DNA of 64,000 nt. Source: Anaerolineae bacterium (GTDB lineage Bacteria > Chloroflexota > Anaerolineae > Aggregatilineales > Phototrophicaceae). This document shows positions 9,997-18,952 of the stretch, in pieces. Location: assembly GCA_022820125.1 (NCBI GenBank), contig JAJEGA010000011.1:61617-125616 (forward strand), read 5' to 3'. How positions within the stretch are numbered: the first letter of the stretch is position 1; each line of letters starts with the position of its first letter. The translations under genes were made by a program, and so were the position numbers. The notes below the pieces were generated by a model. It did no database searches and was not told the DNA's origin. It saw nothing but the letters and a program-made list of their open reading frames with translations.

Positions 9997-11145
9997 CTAC
10001 ATATCGTCCATCATCAGGTCGTCGATAGACATGCCCGCCGTCGGCATATCGGCGCAAGCCGTGCCGACCGCCGCCATCATGTCTTCGCTGGTGAAGACCG
10101 TCTGGACCTCGATGTCGCCGGCGACCACAGCCGCCTCAGCCGCTTCCACCATCGCCTTGATGTCATCGGAGGTCGACATATCGTAGAACTCGTTCTTGGC
10201 CAAGCCGACGCCGCCCTCGGGGATGCCCAGGCTCTCGGATGAACCGTAAGGCAGCTCGCCATCCAGATGCAGCGTGATGGCGCGGAAGATGGAGTTATCG
10301 ACATTTTTCATCATGGACGTCAGGATGCGCTCGGCTTGATCGGGATCGGTTTCGGCCACGATCGTCGCCTGATCCGAGTCGACGCCGATGGCAAAATGCC
10401 CCTGTTCCTGCGCCGCTTCAAAGACGCCAACGCCGGTGCCGCCCGCAACCTGGAAAACGATATCCGCGCCCTGCTCATACATCGCCAGGGTGATCTCCTT
10501 GCCGCGCGCCGGGTCGTTCCAACTGCCGGCGTACTGGACGATATTCTGCGACTCCGGATTGACCAGGCAGGCGCCTTGCTCGTAACCGACGATGAAGTCG
10601 TCGATGACCGGAATCTGCTGCCCGCCGACCGCGCCGATGATCGGGTCGTCATTGACGCCGTCCATCATGCTGGTGGTGATGGCCGCGGCGTAAACGCCAG
10701 CCAGGAAGGAACCCTCGTTCTGCGCGTAGGTCATTGAATAAACGTTGGCGCAGCCTTCGACGCAGACATCCGCATTGTCGTATGGCATACCGGCGTCGTA
10801 GAACATGAAGAGCTTGTCCGGATAGTTATGGACGTTGGCTGCCATGAAGTCGATCATCTGGAAGGTGCCGGCGATCAGAATGTCGTAGGAATCGGTGTCC
10901 GCCATGACATCAAGCAAGCCCGGTTCCCAGTTGGCGGGGTCGATGCCGAGCTCGACCGTGTCAATCTCGATATCGTATTCATCGGCGATGGCGTCCATGC
11001 CGCGCTGGGCGCTATCAAAGAAAGACTTGTCGCCGAGCGTGCCGTTGATCACAGACACAACCTTGAGCGGCTCGTCCTGGGCGGCTGCGGTGAAAGCCAG
11101 CAAGAATACAAGCATCACTGCGAGCGCTAAACGTAGCTTCTTCAT
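9997..11145 (-). CDS. BMP-family ABC transporter substrate-binding protein
   Basis: A 382-residue exported binding protein of the basic membrane protein (BMP/PnrA-like) family, which binds purine nucleosides or related compounds. There is a Sec signal peptide (MKKLRLALAVMLVFLLAF, cleavage near TAAA-Q) with no lipobox Cys. Family features include VINGTLGDKSFFDSAQRGMD at the mature N-terminus, NEGSFLAGVYAA in the middle, QVAGGTGVGVFEAA and GVDSDQA. GGAGG sits about 9 nt before the ATG at 11143-11145. It should be the first gene of the transporter operon, but the ATPase is now 2 kb away, behind a restriction-modification insert. Specificity for nucleosides is inferred from family and neighbours. 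Confidence 0.93.
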   Translation of the reverse strand: MKKLRLALAVMLVFLLAFTAAAQDEPLKVVSVINGTLGDKSFFDSAQRGMDAIADEYDIEIDTVELGIDPANWEPGLLDVMADTDSYDILIAGTFQMIDFMAANVHNYPDKLFMFYDAGMPYDNADVCVEGCANVYSMTYAQNEGSFLAGVYAAAITTSMMDGVNDDPIIGAVGGQQIPVIDDFIVGYEQGACLVNPESQNIVQYAGSWNDPARGKEITLAMYEQGADIVFQVAGGTGVGVFEAAQEQGHFAIGVDSDQATIVAETDPDQAERILTSMMKNVDNSIFRAITLHLDGELPYGSSESLGIPEGGVGLAKNEFYDMSTSDDIKAMVEAAEAAVVAGDIEVQTVFTSEDMMAAVGTACADMPTAGMSIDDLMMDDM

Positions 11146-11290
11146 TTCATTCCTCCGCGATTAGAATTGTGCAATCAGATTCATTTCTGATTGGCTCATT
11201 ATACCCAGCGCGCCGCGATTCGGCAAAACCTGGCTTCATGGAACGCTGTCCACTTGGGCAGCCACAACAAGCATCAGATTTTGCGAAAGT

Positions 11291-11547
11291 TGCAGGGGCG
11301 AGCCATTGGGTCGCCCGTTGACTTCTTAGGGAGTTGGACGCGGGCGACTTGATAAGTCGCCCCTACAAGGCTTGTCCGCTACTATAGGTCATGCGCGGAG
11401 GCAAAAGATCGATACCGAATTACTAAGTAAAATGCGCGTTTCGCGAAGGTCTCGACCACAGTTTAATCGAATGCTGTAGGGGCGTTTCGTTGAAACGCCC
11501 TCGTTACTGCCGGCAAGGATGCGGGCGTCTCGGCGAGACGCCCCTAC
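11291..11547. repeat. Two head-to-head pairs of GTAGGGGCG hairpin repeats
   Basis: Four copies: 11291-11317 (+), 11341-11367 (-), 11476-11500 (+) and 11523-11547 (-). Each has constant ends (GTAGGGGCG ... CGCCC) and a palindromic core that differs from copy to copy (for example TTTCGTTGAAA and TCTCGGCGAGA). They fill the gene-free region 11146-11771 with the larger repeat at 11546-11698. The arrangement resembles REP/BIME elements. Confidence 0.85.
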
Positions 11548-11698
11548 AAGACTTGTTCCGTATTGTATTTTTCATATCCGCCGCACAGCCCTCTGCGCCC
11601 TCTGTGTTGCCTCGTTTCCTCTTTGATAAAGCCTTACAATTCAGCTTACTTTCTCGCCTTCAGTAGCGTACCGACAAGTAGCGGACAAGCCCTACAGA
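11546..11698 (-). repeat. 150-bp dispersed repeat, inverted copy A
   Basis: Read on the minus strand this segment matches 13625-13782 over most of its length (shared blocks include CTACTTGTCGGTACGCT, AAGCTGAATTG, AGGAAACGAG and GAGGGCTGTGCGGCGGA). The two copies are inverted with respect to each other and bracket the polytopic membrane-protein gene at 11772-13538. A third copy, split by inserted sequence, is at 23022-23336. Confidence 0.82.
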
Positions 11699-11771
11699 TC
11701 TCGACATAGTTGCAGATGGAAATTGGCAAGTTCAAAAGAACCGGTGTCTACGGTGGCAGAACAATCGGAGA

Positions 11772-13538
11772 TCAACTCCCAACCAAGTTCCCAACCCCTA
11801 ACCTCATCGCATCCACCATCTCGCCAGTATCCAACTCCGCCTCCAACGCCGGACCATCGGGAAAGACATACCAGCGAACCTCCAGCGTCAGTTCGCCCTT
11901 CCCCGCCGCCTCAGCCGGGATCTCCATCATGTAATCATCGCGGTAATCTTTACCCAAGCTCATCCAGGGATGCGGCATCGCGCCCCAGCCGGGCCAGGTC
12001 TCGATGCGGCTGATCACCGCGCCGGCGTCATCGACGAGGCTGAGTACAAGCGCGTATGCCAGCGGCGATTGCGCTTCCGCGCGCCAATAGAACGCCAGCG
12101 GGATGTCATCGCCCGCGCGCCAAGTCGTCTGCTCAGGCAATTCGTGAGCGATCATGCGCAAGTCGCCCCAGCGGACATCGACGCGCGCCGCCGAAGCCGG
12201 CAGCCGCTCCACCGCCGGCGGATGATCGTAGTTGGGCATAATGTAAACGATTGGCGCTGCCAGGCTGAAAACAAACATCGGCGCGATGATCAGCAGCTTG
12301 GGAATGCGAAGCGCGTGAATGCCCAGTGCCAGCAGCAGGCTCGCCGATGTGATATAGGGGAAGAGCAGCCGGCCGGTGCTCGCCCAGGTATCCAGGCTCC
12401 AGGCAATGAGCGATGCCGCCCCCAGCGCCAGCAACAGGACGAGAAAGCCGACAGCGGTTAGGGCAGGCTTCGAGTGGCGTCGCCGCCACAGAAAGACAAT
12501 CAGTCCGAGCGCCCCAGCCGCGCTAAGCAGATCCATCAAGCGATAAAACAGGTCGTCCACGACGATGTTGAAAGCGCCGAAGACCGCCCAATAGCTGACG
12601 CGCAATCCCTCAAATTCCTCGGCGACCAGCTGCCCGACTGTGATGGAGCGCCGGCCGAAATAATCCAGCATCGTTGACGTGCCCAAGAGCTCGCCGTAGA
12701 GCGTCAGGTTGCGCGCGTACCACCACAGGGCGATGCCCAGCCAGCAGACCAGCATCATCGCCGCAAGTTGGAAAAAGCCGCGCCAATCCCGCGTCCGTAT
12801 CAAGAGCCACACCGCCGCCAGCGCGACGACCGCGCCCAATACCAGCCCGCTGAGCTTGGCGAGCGCCGCCAGCGCGATCAGCAGCGCCAGCGCCAGCCCC
12901 CGCCGCGCCTCAAAGCCATCCCGCAGCATCACGAGCAGGCGCCAGGCAGTCAGCGCCGCCAGCATATTCACCAGATTGTCGTTGCTCACCGATGCGCTGA
13001 TGAAGAGAAACTGTGGGTTAAAGGCGGTGAGCGCGCCAGCCAGCAGCGCGATGCCGGCCTCGCCCGGCATCACGACCCGCGCCGACTGATAAACCGCCCA
13101 GACCGTCGCCGCGCCCATGCCCAGGCTCAGCAAACGAATCGCGTAAAGCGCCAGCGAGGCGCCGTTTAAGTCCGGCGGGTAGGGCTGCTTGTAGATAACC
13201 AGATTGCGATTGCCCCGCCCCGAAGTATCGCCGATGACGGTGAAGGGACTCGGCAGGTAACGCTGGTCGAAATCGGCAGTGTCGAAGGCATTCCATACCG
13301 CCGCCATGATGAGATAGTAGAGCGGCGGCTGGCTGGCTTCCTGACCGTAGAGCTCGTCGTGATCGCCGGATTGGACCGGCAGCGTTCCAGTTTCGGCGAT
13401 GAACTTGATCATGCCTACGTGCTCGACCGTGTCCGAGGCTTCAAAGTTGGGCACGGCGTAGAGGTAGACCAAGCCGACCAGGAAAAAGCCCAGGGGCAGC
13501 AGCCACTGCATCGGAAGCGCGCGCCAGGAGCGCAGCAA
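11772..13538 (-). CDS. Polytopic membrane protein, DUF2142/GT-C glycosyltransferase-like
   Basis: About 588 residues with some 10-12 hydrophobic helices in residues 10-430, then a soluble beta-rich C-terminal domain of about 150 residues. Near the N-terminus, after the first helix, acidic residues ASDTVEHVG and the motif QEASQPPLYYLIMA resemble the first periplasmic loop of GT-C/DUF2142 proteins, which transfer sugars from lipid carriers. The best start is the TTG at 13536-13538 with GAGGG 7 nt upstream; TTG at 13542 and ATG at 13511 are alternatives. It stands alone between inverted copies of a 150-bp repeat, with no cell-wall genes nearby. The acceptor is unknown. Confidence 0.7.
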   Translation of the reverse strand: MLRSWRALPMQWLLPLGFFLVGLVYLYAVPNFEASDTVEHVGMIKFIAETGTLPVQSGDHDELYGQEASQPPLYYLIMAAVWNAFDTADFDQRYLPSPFTVIGDTSGRGNRNLVIYKQPYPPDLNGASLALYAIRLLSLGMGAATVWAVYQSARVVMPGEAGIALLAGALTAFNPQFLFISASVSNDNLVNMLAALTAWRLLVMLRDGFEARRGLALALLIALAALAKLSGLVLGAVVALAAVWLLIRTRDWRGFFQLAAMMLVCWLGIALWWYARNLTLYGELLGTSTMLDYFGRRSITVGQLVAEEFEGLRVSYWAVFGAFNIVVDDLFYRLMDLLSAAGALGLIVFLWRRRHSKPALTAVGFLVLLLALGAASLIAWSLDTWASTGRLLFPYITSASLLLALGIHALRIPKLLIIAPMFVFSLAAPIVYIMPNYDHPPAVERLPASAARVDVRWGDLRMIAHELPEQTTWRAGDDIPLAFYWRAEAQSPLAYALVLSLVDDAGAVISRIETWPGWGAMPHPWMSLGKDYRDDYMMEIPAEAAGKGELTLEVRWYVFPDGPALEAELDTGEMVDAMRLGVGNLVGS

Positions 13539-13624
13539 ATTCAATCCCTCAATCTTTCGCTATGATATCCTTCAATCATTCTAGCATGGCTCGCGCAGCC
13601 CTCGCCCCGCCCGCGAAGTCTCAA

Positions 13625-13799
13625 CCTGTAAGGCTTGTCCACTACTTGTCGGTACGCTTCTGAAGGCGCAAAAGAAAGCTGAATTGCAAGGCTTTACGAC
13701 AGAGGAAACGAGACAACATCGAGGGCGAAGAGGGCTGTGCGGCGGAGGCAGAAATACAACATGGAACAAGCCTTGTAGGGGCGAGCCTTGGCTCGCCCG
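13625..13799 (+). repeat. 150-bp dispersed repeat copy B with hairpin repeat at its end
   Basis: Direct-strand copy of the element at 11546-11698, ending in a GTAGGGGCG hairpin at 13775-13799. A degenerate CACAGAG-type stretch follows at about 13805-13855. Together these fill the gap 13539-13900 before the nucleoside hydrolase gene. Confidence 0.82.
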
Positions 13800-13900
13800 C
13801 TCCGCGTCGTTTGAAACAAAAAACCTCTGTGTCCTATGCGCGCTCTGTGGTTAAATCAGCCTGAATGCCAACGGCAATCTAATAGAGAGAGATTTTAAGA

Positions 13901-14848
13901 ATGAAGCTGATCATTGATACAGACGCTGGCGTGGACGACGCGCAAGCAATCATGCTCGCGCTGACGCACAGCAGCGTCGATGTGCTCGCCATCACCACAC
14001 TCACCGGCAATGTGCATATCCGCCAGGTCAATCCCAATGTGCTGACCATCCTCGAGATCATGAACCGAAACGTGCCGGTTTACGCCGGCATCGACCGGCC
14101 GCTGATCTCCGAATGGGAGGACGCGGCTGAATTCCATGGGGGCGATGGGCTAGGCAATTATCGCGACCGCCCCGCCCTCACCCGCTCGATCGAAGACGAA
14201 CATGCGGTGCTTGCCTTGCTGCGCCTCGCGCGCGAGCACGAAGGCGAACTGACGCTGATCGCCCTTGGTCCGCTGACCAATATCGCCGCCGCCATCCGCC
14301 TCGATCCCGATTTCCCGGCGCGGATCAAGCAATTCGTCTTCATGGGCGGCACGATCGCGGCACAAGGCAATACGCCAATCGTCACCGCCGAATACAATAT
14401 CTGGACCGATCCCGAAGCAGCCGCCATCACCCTGGCCGCCTTCGCCGACGCCACCATGCTCAGCTGGGAGACTACTCTCAGGCACGGCTTCCCCTGGGAC
14501 AAGTTCAACGCGCTCTGCGCCATCGACACGGTCGAGGGGCGCTTCTTCCGCGCCATCTCGCAAGAGACGGCTGAACGGCTGCAAAGCGCCTACGGGCGCC
14601 CGGCTTATCTGCTGCCCGATCCGCTGGCGATGGCAATCACGCTGCGCCCGGACTTGATCCGCCAGAGCGGCAAATTCTACACGACGGTGGAGCTCAATGG
14701 GGCGCATACGCGAGGACAGACGGTGATCGATTACACCGGCATCAGCGGGCAGGCGCCCAATGTCAATGTCATCCAGGCGCTGGATACCGATGGCGTTTAT
14801 CAGCTCTTTGTGGATGCGCTTTCATCTGACGGCAGATTAGATATGTAG
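13901..14848 (+). CDS. Nucleoside hydrolase (IUNH family)
   Basis: A 315-residue inosine-uridine-type nucleoside hydrolase, which splits ribonucleosides into base and ribose using a Ca2+-bound water. The N-terminal DTDAGVDDAQA motif supplies the calcium-binding Asp cluster. Further family marks are LIALGPLTNIAAAIRLDP at about residue 123, FVFMGGTI and AEYNIWTDPEAA, and a late Asp for calcium (LLPDPLAMAI, about residue 244). The ATG at 13901-13903 follows a run of mosaic repeats. Being only 2.7 kb from the BMP binding-protein gene, though on the other strand, it plausibly degrades the nucleosides that the importer brings in, with the PfkB kinase handling the released ribose. Confidence 0.92.
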   Translation: MKLIIDTDAGVDDAQAIMLALTHSSVDVLAITTLTGNVHIRQVNPNVLTILEIMNRNVPVYAGIDRPLISEWEDAAEFHGGDGLGNYRDRPALTRSIEDEHAVLALLRLAREHEGELTLIALGPLTNIAAAIRLDPDFPARIKQFVFMGGTIAAQGNTPIVTAEYNIWTDPEAAAITLAAFADATMLSWETTLRHGFPWDKFNALCAIDTVEGRFFRAISQETAERLQSAYGRPAYLLPDPLAMAITLRPDLIRQSGKFYTTVELNGAHTRGQTVIDYTGISGQAPNVNVIQALDTDGVYQLFVDALSSDGRLDM

Positions 14849-14960
14849 GGGCGACCTATCAGGTCGCCCGAAACAGCACTCTTTTGAATCGGCGGGCGAC
14901 CCAATGGCTCGCCCCTACAACAGCTTCGTGTCTCTGTGCCATCTGTGTCTCTGTGGTGAA
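14845..14960. repeat. Hairpin repeat pair and CACAGAG-type repeat
   Basis: GTAGGGGCG hairpins at 14845-14870 (+) and 14893-14919 (-) sit directly on the stop codon of the nucleoside hydrolase gene. They are followed at 14925-14958 by a CTCTGTG-rich stretch of the type that flanks the GxxExxY remnant. The repeat runs into the likely start region of the next gene. Confidence 0.8.
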
Positions 14961-16065
14961 AAAACCTGTGACAAATCCGCTAATCCAGAACTTGCTTTCA
15001 AATATCAGCGCAGACCCAGCCGCCGCGCCTGAAGCCGTCTTCGCCAAGCTGTCGCGCTTGCTGGCCGCCCCGGCGCCAGCCAACAGCTGCATCTTGCCCG
15101 GCACAGTCGGCGAAGTGATTCAGCAGATTGCGAAGGAGCTCGGCCTTTATTGCCAGCCCCTCGGCTCGACAGGCAACCTCGTTTTGGAAATCGGTGAATC
15201 CACTGCCCCGCTCGACTTGGTCGTCACCGCCCACATGGACCGCCCTTGCTTCCGGGTTCGGAATCTCGCGGAATCAACTCTGTATCCCCTCTGCGCCATC
15301 CGCGTGCCCGGCGCTGGCTATACAGCTTCGGCGATTGCGCTGCGTTATATTGACGGAGGCGTGACTGTCACTGCGCGTGGCAAGCTGCGCTTTGAGGCGG
15401 GCGGCAGCGATTACCGCATCCGCTTCCGCGCCGAGAGCGGCGAAGTCCATAATGGCGACACGGTGATGATGCACAGGGCGTCCCAACTGCGCGACGGGCG
15501 CGTTATCGGCACGGGATTGGATAACGCGATTGGCGTTCTTCTCGGATTGCTTAGCGCGCGCATGCTCAAGGAATACTGCGATGTCACCGAAGGCGGACGC
15601 CGCATTCTCTTCGCCTTCACCGATCAGGAAGAGGGTCCGCCCATCGGCCTCTTCGGCCAAGGCGCGTCCCGCCTGGCGCATAGCATCGAGCAGCCGCGCC
15701 TCGGTTTCATCAACATCGATGCGCACAACCTCGATGAAGCCGCCGGTCATACGCTGGGCGTTGGCGCGTCCCACGGTTTTGTCTCCGGCGATGGGCGCGG
15801 CTCGGTCGTTCCGTTGGATTATCAGGCGCTGGCGGAGTCGTTGGCGGCGCAGGTCAATCGGGCGCGGTCGGGCACGGTGCGCATGAATTACAGCTACGTC
15901 TCGCGCAGCGATGATATGCTGCTGAGCGCCTGGGCGCGCTGCGTTGGTTTGACCGGCGTCATCGTGGCGAATGCGCACACGACCGAGGAGACAGCGGCGC
16001 TGGACGATATCGTCGCGGCCGCGCATTGGATTCCAGCGTTTGTATTGGCGGCATTAAACGGGTAA
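14956..16065 (+). CDS. M42/M28-like metallopeptidase (aminopeptidase/cellulase-type)
   Basis: About 369 residues related to M42 glutamyl aminopeptidases. Candidate binuclear metal ligands are visible: HMDRP (VVTAHMDRPCF), GTGLDNAIGV, FTDQEEGPPIGLFG with the Glu pair, an Asp in INIDAHNLDE, and a late His in VANAHTTEET. The inserted beta-domain between the first His and the Asp motif also fits M42. The start is uncertain because the 5' end runs into a repeat: GTG at 14956 or 14968 is preferred, since the frame further upstream is repeat sequence. The role would be cytoplasmic peptide or acyl-amino-acid turnover; substrate cannot be told. Confidence 0.75.
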   Translation: MKKPVTNPLIQNLLSNISADPAAAPEAVFAKLSRLLAAPAPANSCILPGTVGEVIQQIAKELGLYCQPLGSTGNLVLEIGESTAPLDLVVTAHMDRPCFRVRNLAESTLYPLCAIRVPGAGYTASAIALRYIDGGVTVTARGKLRFEAGGSDYRIRFRAESGEVHNGDTVMMHRASQLRDGRVIGTGLDNAIGVLLGLLSARMLKEYCDVTEGGRRILFAFTDQEEGPPIGLFGQGASRLAHSIEQPRLGFINIDAHNLDEAAGHTLGVGASHGFVSGDGRGSVVPLDYQALAESLAAQVNRARSGTVRMNYSYVSRSDDMLLSAWARCVGLTGVIVANAHTTEETAALDDIVAAAHWIPAFVLAALNG

Positions 16066-16091
16066 AATAACTGGTGTCTATTGGTGGCGCG

Positions 16092-17078
16092 ATGGAACTT
16101 ACAGAACAAATTATATCAGGAGATTGTCATGATATTCTGCCAACATTGGCGGAACATTCTGTTTCGGCTTGCATAACTGATCCACCTTACAATTACGAAT
16201 TTGTTGGCCACAAGTGGGATGCGCATGAGATTCAACGTCGGACACGTCGCGCACGAGCAAGAGGCAGCAGGACACTTGTAAAGAATATCCCGTATGGAAG
16301 TGGTTTGGCCGGCGGAGTCAGAAATCAAAGATGGTACAAAAGAAATCGAGAAAACATTCTAGAATATCAAAACTGGTGTTTGGAATGGGGAGAACAGGTC
16401 TTCAGAGTCTTGAAGCCAGGCGGCATCATCGCGGTATTTAACAGCACAAGAACTGTTGCCCATGTTCAAGTTGCCTTGGAGGAGGCCGGATTTTACACTC
16501 GAGATTGTATCGTTTATCGTCGGCACAGCGGCATTCCTAAGGGACTTAATCTAAGCGCAAAACTCAAGCAAAAGGGCTTCCCCGACTATGATAAATGGGA
16601 AGGTTGGCACAGTTGTTTGCGGAATGAATGGGAGGCAATCACCGTGCTGCAAAAGCCCTTGGAACAAAACTACCTGACGACGTTTCACGAATACGAAGTT
16701 GGCTTGTTTTATACGCGAAATCCTAACGAGTCATTCCAATCCAATATAATCGAGAATATCCCGAAGACACCGGACGATGATTTTAATGTTCACTGCACAG
16801 TGAAACCTTTGAAATTGATGGAAAAACTGATAACGATGTTTGTGCCACCTTCCAGCAATCATGTAGTATTAGACCCGTTCGCCGGATCAGGGACAACCTT
16901 GCTCGCAGCACGGAATCTTAGAAGAGGGTATATTGGTATTGAAGTCGTTCCCGAGTACATTGAGATCATACGCAAACGATTGTCTGGCGGATGTGAAAAA
17001 CCGTTGCCGTTTCTAGACGATAGCAACGAACCAATACCCGCTAGCGTTCAACCTGATAATCTCCCCCTATTTGACTGA
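16092..17078 (+). CDS. DNA methyltransferase, second restriction-modification system
   Basis: A 328-residue N6-adenine or N4-cytosine methyltransferase of beta order. Motif IV is CITDPPYNYEF at about residue 33, and motif I VVLDPFAGSGTTLLAARNL lies near residue 265, preceded by HCTVKPLKLMEKLI. VLKPGGIIAVFNSTRT is the usual mid-domain strand. I prefer the ATG at 16092 (MELTEQIISGD) to a GTG six codons upstream. The gene is markedly AT-richer than the peptidase upstream. It overlaps tail to tail by 38 bp with a putative restriction endonuclease gene on the other strand, a compact convergent arrangement consistent with a transferred type II system. Confidence 0.9.
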   Translation: MELTEQIISGDCHDILPTLAEHSVSACITDPPYNYEFVGHKWDAHEIQRRTRRARARGSRTLVKNIPYGSGLAGGVRNQRWYKRNRENILEYQNWCLEWGEQVFRVLKPGGIIAVFNSTRTVAHVQVALEEAGFYTRDCIVYRRHSGIPKGLNLSAKLKQKGFPDYDKWEGWHSCLRNEWEAITVLQKPLEQNYLTTFHEYEVGLFYTRNPNESFQSNIIENIPKTPDDDFNVHCTVKPLKLMEKLITMFVPPSSNHVVLDPFAGSGTTLLAARNLRRGYIGIEVVPEYIEIIRKRLSGGCEKPLPFLDDSNEPIPASVQPDNLPLFD

Positions 17079-17601
17079 GAAAATAGTACAAGTCAAATCC
17101 AGTGTGCACTTCAATAAACTGAAAACTCTCCATAGCAGTCAGCACTTGCCAAGTTCCCGCACGACAAGCGGTAATTGCCGCTGGCAAATTATCTGTTCGT
17201 AAAATCAAAAATACCGGCTCATGTCCCATCTCTCGAAGCAATGGCCCGTATGATCGAAATTTCTTGAGTGTGCCCGAATCGCCAGAACCGACGCGGTACT
17301 TGGTGTCAACCGCAAATCTACCAAACGTAAAATCGCACGGCTCGTCACCCCCAATTCGCAACGCCGGTCCATAATCTTGTCGTAAGTTTTCGAAAACACA
17401 AGCCACTATCAGTTGCCAACACATTCCCAACTCTCGTCCCCAATATTGACGATTCTCTCTTTTGATTTCCGGAGTTAAACCGAATACGTCCATCAACACG
17501 TCATGATCTTGATTTTCGTCATTGTAAGACTTTCCAACAAACGAATTCTGATAGCGAATGATAATGTCACTTAGCTTTGCCCCTAGCGTTGTGTCATTCA
17601 C
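17041..17601 (-). CDS. Putative type II restriction endonuclease, PD-(D/E)XK fold
   Basis: A 186-residue protein whose core EPCDFTFGRFAVDTKYRVGS looks like a PD-(D/E)XK nuclease centre, with the first Asp in CDF and the second site in VDTK. A Gly-rich GSGDSGTLKKF follows, and an N-terminal helical region precedes it. Length and position match small type II restriction enzymes. It is read convergently to the methyltransferase, and the two coding regions share their last 38 bp. AT-rich codon use matches the methyltransferase rather than the flanking genes. Specificity is unknown and a confident subfamily could not be assigned. Confidence 0.7.
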   Translation of the reverse strand: MNDTTLGAKLSDIIIRYQNSFVGKSYNDENQDHDVLMDVFGLTPEIKRENRQYWGRELGMCWQLIVACVFENLRQDYGPALRIGGDEPCDFTFGRFAVDTKYRVGSGDSGTLKKFRSYGPLLREMGHEPVFLILRTDNLPAAITACRAGTWQVLTAMESFQFIEVHTGFDLYYFLSQIGGDYQVER

Positions 17602-17766
17602 CCTAGATCGTTCTCTCCCTTAATAGCTCGGTGGATGGATGATTATACTAATCCAAGGGAGAGAATCCTATTGATTGACATTGCAGTCGATTACAAATTT
17701 GGCTCGACACTTTAGCTACGCTACATTACTCTCATCCGAACCGCCCACCACAAAGGAACCCACCCC

Positions 17767-18930
17767 ATGCCCAGCCGAAGCCCCATGCACCAGCAAATCG
17801 ACACCCTGCCCGATCTCGTCCGCGCCATCGTCAAACCCTTCGACGCCTCAGCCCGCCGCGCCTTCGACTTCGAGACTTGCGCATCGGTCAAGCGCATTTA
17901 CCTGGTCGGCTGCGGCGACAGCCACCACGCCCCAGTCGGCGCCGAGTTGGCTTTCCACCAGTTGACCGGCCTGCCGACGCAGGCGCTCAGCGCGCTGCCA
18001 TTCAGCCGTTACACCGCCGGCTACCTGCCCGCGACCGGACCCAAAACCAATCTCGTCATCGGCGTCTCGGTCTCCGGCGAGGTCAGCCGCACGATTGAAG
18101 CGCTGGACATGGCGCGGCTGGCGGGCGCAACCACGGTGGCCTTGACCGGCAATCCCGGCGGGCCGCTCAACGGCGTCGCCGAGAAGCTCTTCGAGACAGC
18201 CGTGCCGCCCCTGCCCGATGAGCTGGCTGGCATGGTGGTGCCCGGCATCCGCTCCTACCTCGCCTCGCAGATCGCCTTGCTGCTGGCGGCTCTGCGCATT
18301 AGCGAAGTCCGCGGCAGCTTGACCACGCGCGCAGCCGATGCCGAACGCGCCGCCATCGCCGAACTGGCGGATGTCATTGAGGAGACGATCCAAGTTTGTG
18401 AGCCTATCGTCGCAGAGCTGGTTGATGCCTGGAGCGACGCCCCGCTCTTCGAATTCGTCGGCGCCGGCCCGCTTTATGGCGTCGCCATGTTCAGCGCCGC
18501 CAAAGTGCTGGAAGCCAGCGGCGACAGCGCCCTCGCCCAAGAAACGGAAGAATGGACGCACCTGCAATATTTCGTCGAAGCGACGAATATCCCCACGATT
18601 CTGCTATCGGCGAACGGCTTTGATGCCGACCGCATGGCGGAGGTGGCGCGCGCCGCCCAGAGCATCGGCCGGCCCCTGGCGCTGGTCTCGACCAAAGACG
18701 CGACCGAAATCCGCGGCTACGTCAAGACGCTGCTGCCCATCCCGCGCCCTGTGCCGGAGCGCTACGCCTCAATTGTGTACAGCATCCCGGGCGAGCTCTT
18801 CGCCGCCGCCCGCGCCCAAGCGATAGGCGCGCCATACTTCCGCAATTTTGAAGGCGGCCGCCGCGTCGAATGGGCAGATGGCGCCAGCCAAATCCGCTCC
18901 AGCCACATGATTACGGAGTTGAAGCGGTAA
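17767..18930 (+). CDS. SIS-domain sugar-phosphate isomerase-like protein
   Basis: A 387-residue protein with two SIS domains, like the isomerase half of GlmS and the AgaS/FrlB group, but without the glutamine amidotransferase domain. Domain 1 has IYLVGCGDSHHAPVGAELAF (about residues 44-63) and VIGVSVSGEVSRTIEAL, the phosphosugar-binding serines. Domain 2 begins near FEFVGAGPLYGVAMFSAAKV (about 236) and includes QETEEWTHLQYFV. AAAGGAA precedes the ATG at 17767 by about 10 nt. It probably acts on an amino-sugar or keto-sugar phosphate in the cytosol, possibly as a deaminase/isomerase or deglycase. The exact substrate cannot be fixed. Confidence 0.85.
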   Translation: MPSRSPMHQQIDTLPDLVRAIVKPFDASARRAFDFETCASVKRIYLVGCGDSHHAPVGAELAFHQLTGLPTQALSALPFSRYTAGYLPATGPKTNLVIGVSVSGEVSRTIEALDMARLAGATTVALTGNPGGPLNGVAEKLFETAVPPLPDELAGMVVPGIRSYLASQIALLLAALRISEVRGSLTTRAADAERAAIAELADVIEETIQVCEPIVAELVDAWSDAPLFEFVGAGPLYGVAMFSAAKVLEASGDSALAQETEEWTHLQYFVEATNIPTILLSANGFDADRMAEVARAAQSIGRPLALVSTKDATEIRGYVKTLLPIPRPVPERYASIVYSIPGELFAAARAQAIGAPYFRNFEGGRRVEWADGASQIRSSHMITELKR

Positions 18931-18952
18931 ATCGAATATAATCGAGATTACA

